Shown here piece after piece: positions 5,593 through 5,652 of a stretch of DNA of 5,652 bases. The stretch lies in NCBI GenBank assembly GCA_023489205.1, contig JAMDDF010000143.1, positions 1 to 5,652 on the forward strand, written 5' to 3'. The position numbers were made by a program, and so were the translations under genes. The stretch is from Actinomycetota bacterium. Lineage in GTDB: Bacteria > Actinomycetota > Acidimicrobiia > Acidimicrobiales > Palsa-688. Each line of letters starts with the position of its first letter. The first letter of the stretch is position 1. The notes beneath the pieces were generated by a model. The model saw only the letters and a list, made by a program, of their open reading frames with translations, made no database searches and was not told the DNA's origin.

Positions 5593-5652
5593 GTGACGAA
5601 CGCGGCAGTGAGCTCCACAACGGTGCAGGGCCTGGTCCGCCCACCGGCGAGC
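5593..5652 (+). CDS. Probable N-terminus of the next gene, perhaps the MalG-type partner permease (runs off the window)
   Basis: After the sugar-binding protein's stop, a frame opens with GTG at 5593 and stays open for 20 codons to the edge, reading MTNAAVSSTTVQGLVRPPAS. This resembles the polar Ala/Ser/Pro tail that often precedes the first membrane helix in actinobacterial sugar permeases, and a MalG-type partner is expected here because the upstream permease supplies only the MalF side. No good ribosome site is visible, and GTG at 5608 in the same frame is also possible. The function is inferred from context alone; 20 residues cannot establish a family. Confidence 0.4.
   Translation, partial: MTNAAVSSTTVQGLVRPPAS

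Noticed and set aside
1..5652. CRISPR array, tRNA, riboswitch, insertion sequence or phage gene
   Set aside because: No regularly spaced repeats, cloverleaf, known aptamer pattern, transposase motif or terminal repeats are seen on either strand.

Overview
This is a GC-rich window with the layout of an actinobacterial transport locus. GTG starts are used for at least two genes, both secreted proteins have Ala-rich signal peptides, and one sugar permease carries the Pro/Gly/Ala-rich N-terminal tail common in Actinomycetota. Assignment to Actinomycetota, perhaps an Acidimicrobiia-like lineage, is inferred from style only. There is no rRNA or other marker gene.

Left part, minus strand, read from right to left: an AraC-family regulator with an N-terminal cupin domain (2675 to 1680), a 230-base non-coding gap, a LivK-like substrate-binding protein of the branched-chain amino acid/amide (HAAT) ABC family (1449 to 166), then 38 bases later the first codons of a LivH-like permease (from 127 to the window edge). 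Right part, plus strand: a 309-base divergent control region (2676-2984), a MalF/UgpA-type sugar permease (2985-3992), a family 1 (MalE/UgpB-type) sugar-binding protein (4060-5574), and probably the first 20 codons of the partner MalG-type permease (5593 to the edge).

The simplest working model is that the AraC-type protein senses a sugar or related ligand and controls the divergent sugar importer. The control region holds a 7-bp direct repeat spaced 21 bp apart and a perfect 11-bp inverted repeat, both plausible protein-binding sites. The HAAT importer may be a separate unit or may also respond to this regulator. No ATPase gene for either importer lies in the window.

I see no new defence, mobile or RNA-based system here. 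The most striking observation is structural. Bases 1-20 are an exact inverted copy of 786-805, inside the LivK-like gene, and the LivH-like reading frame loses its family consensus exactly where this copy begins. That looks like a chimeric or mis-joined sequence end, though a true inverted duplication cannot be excluded.
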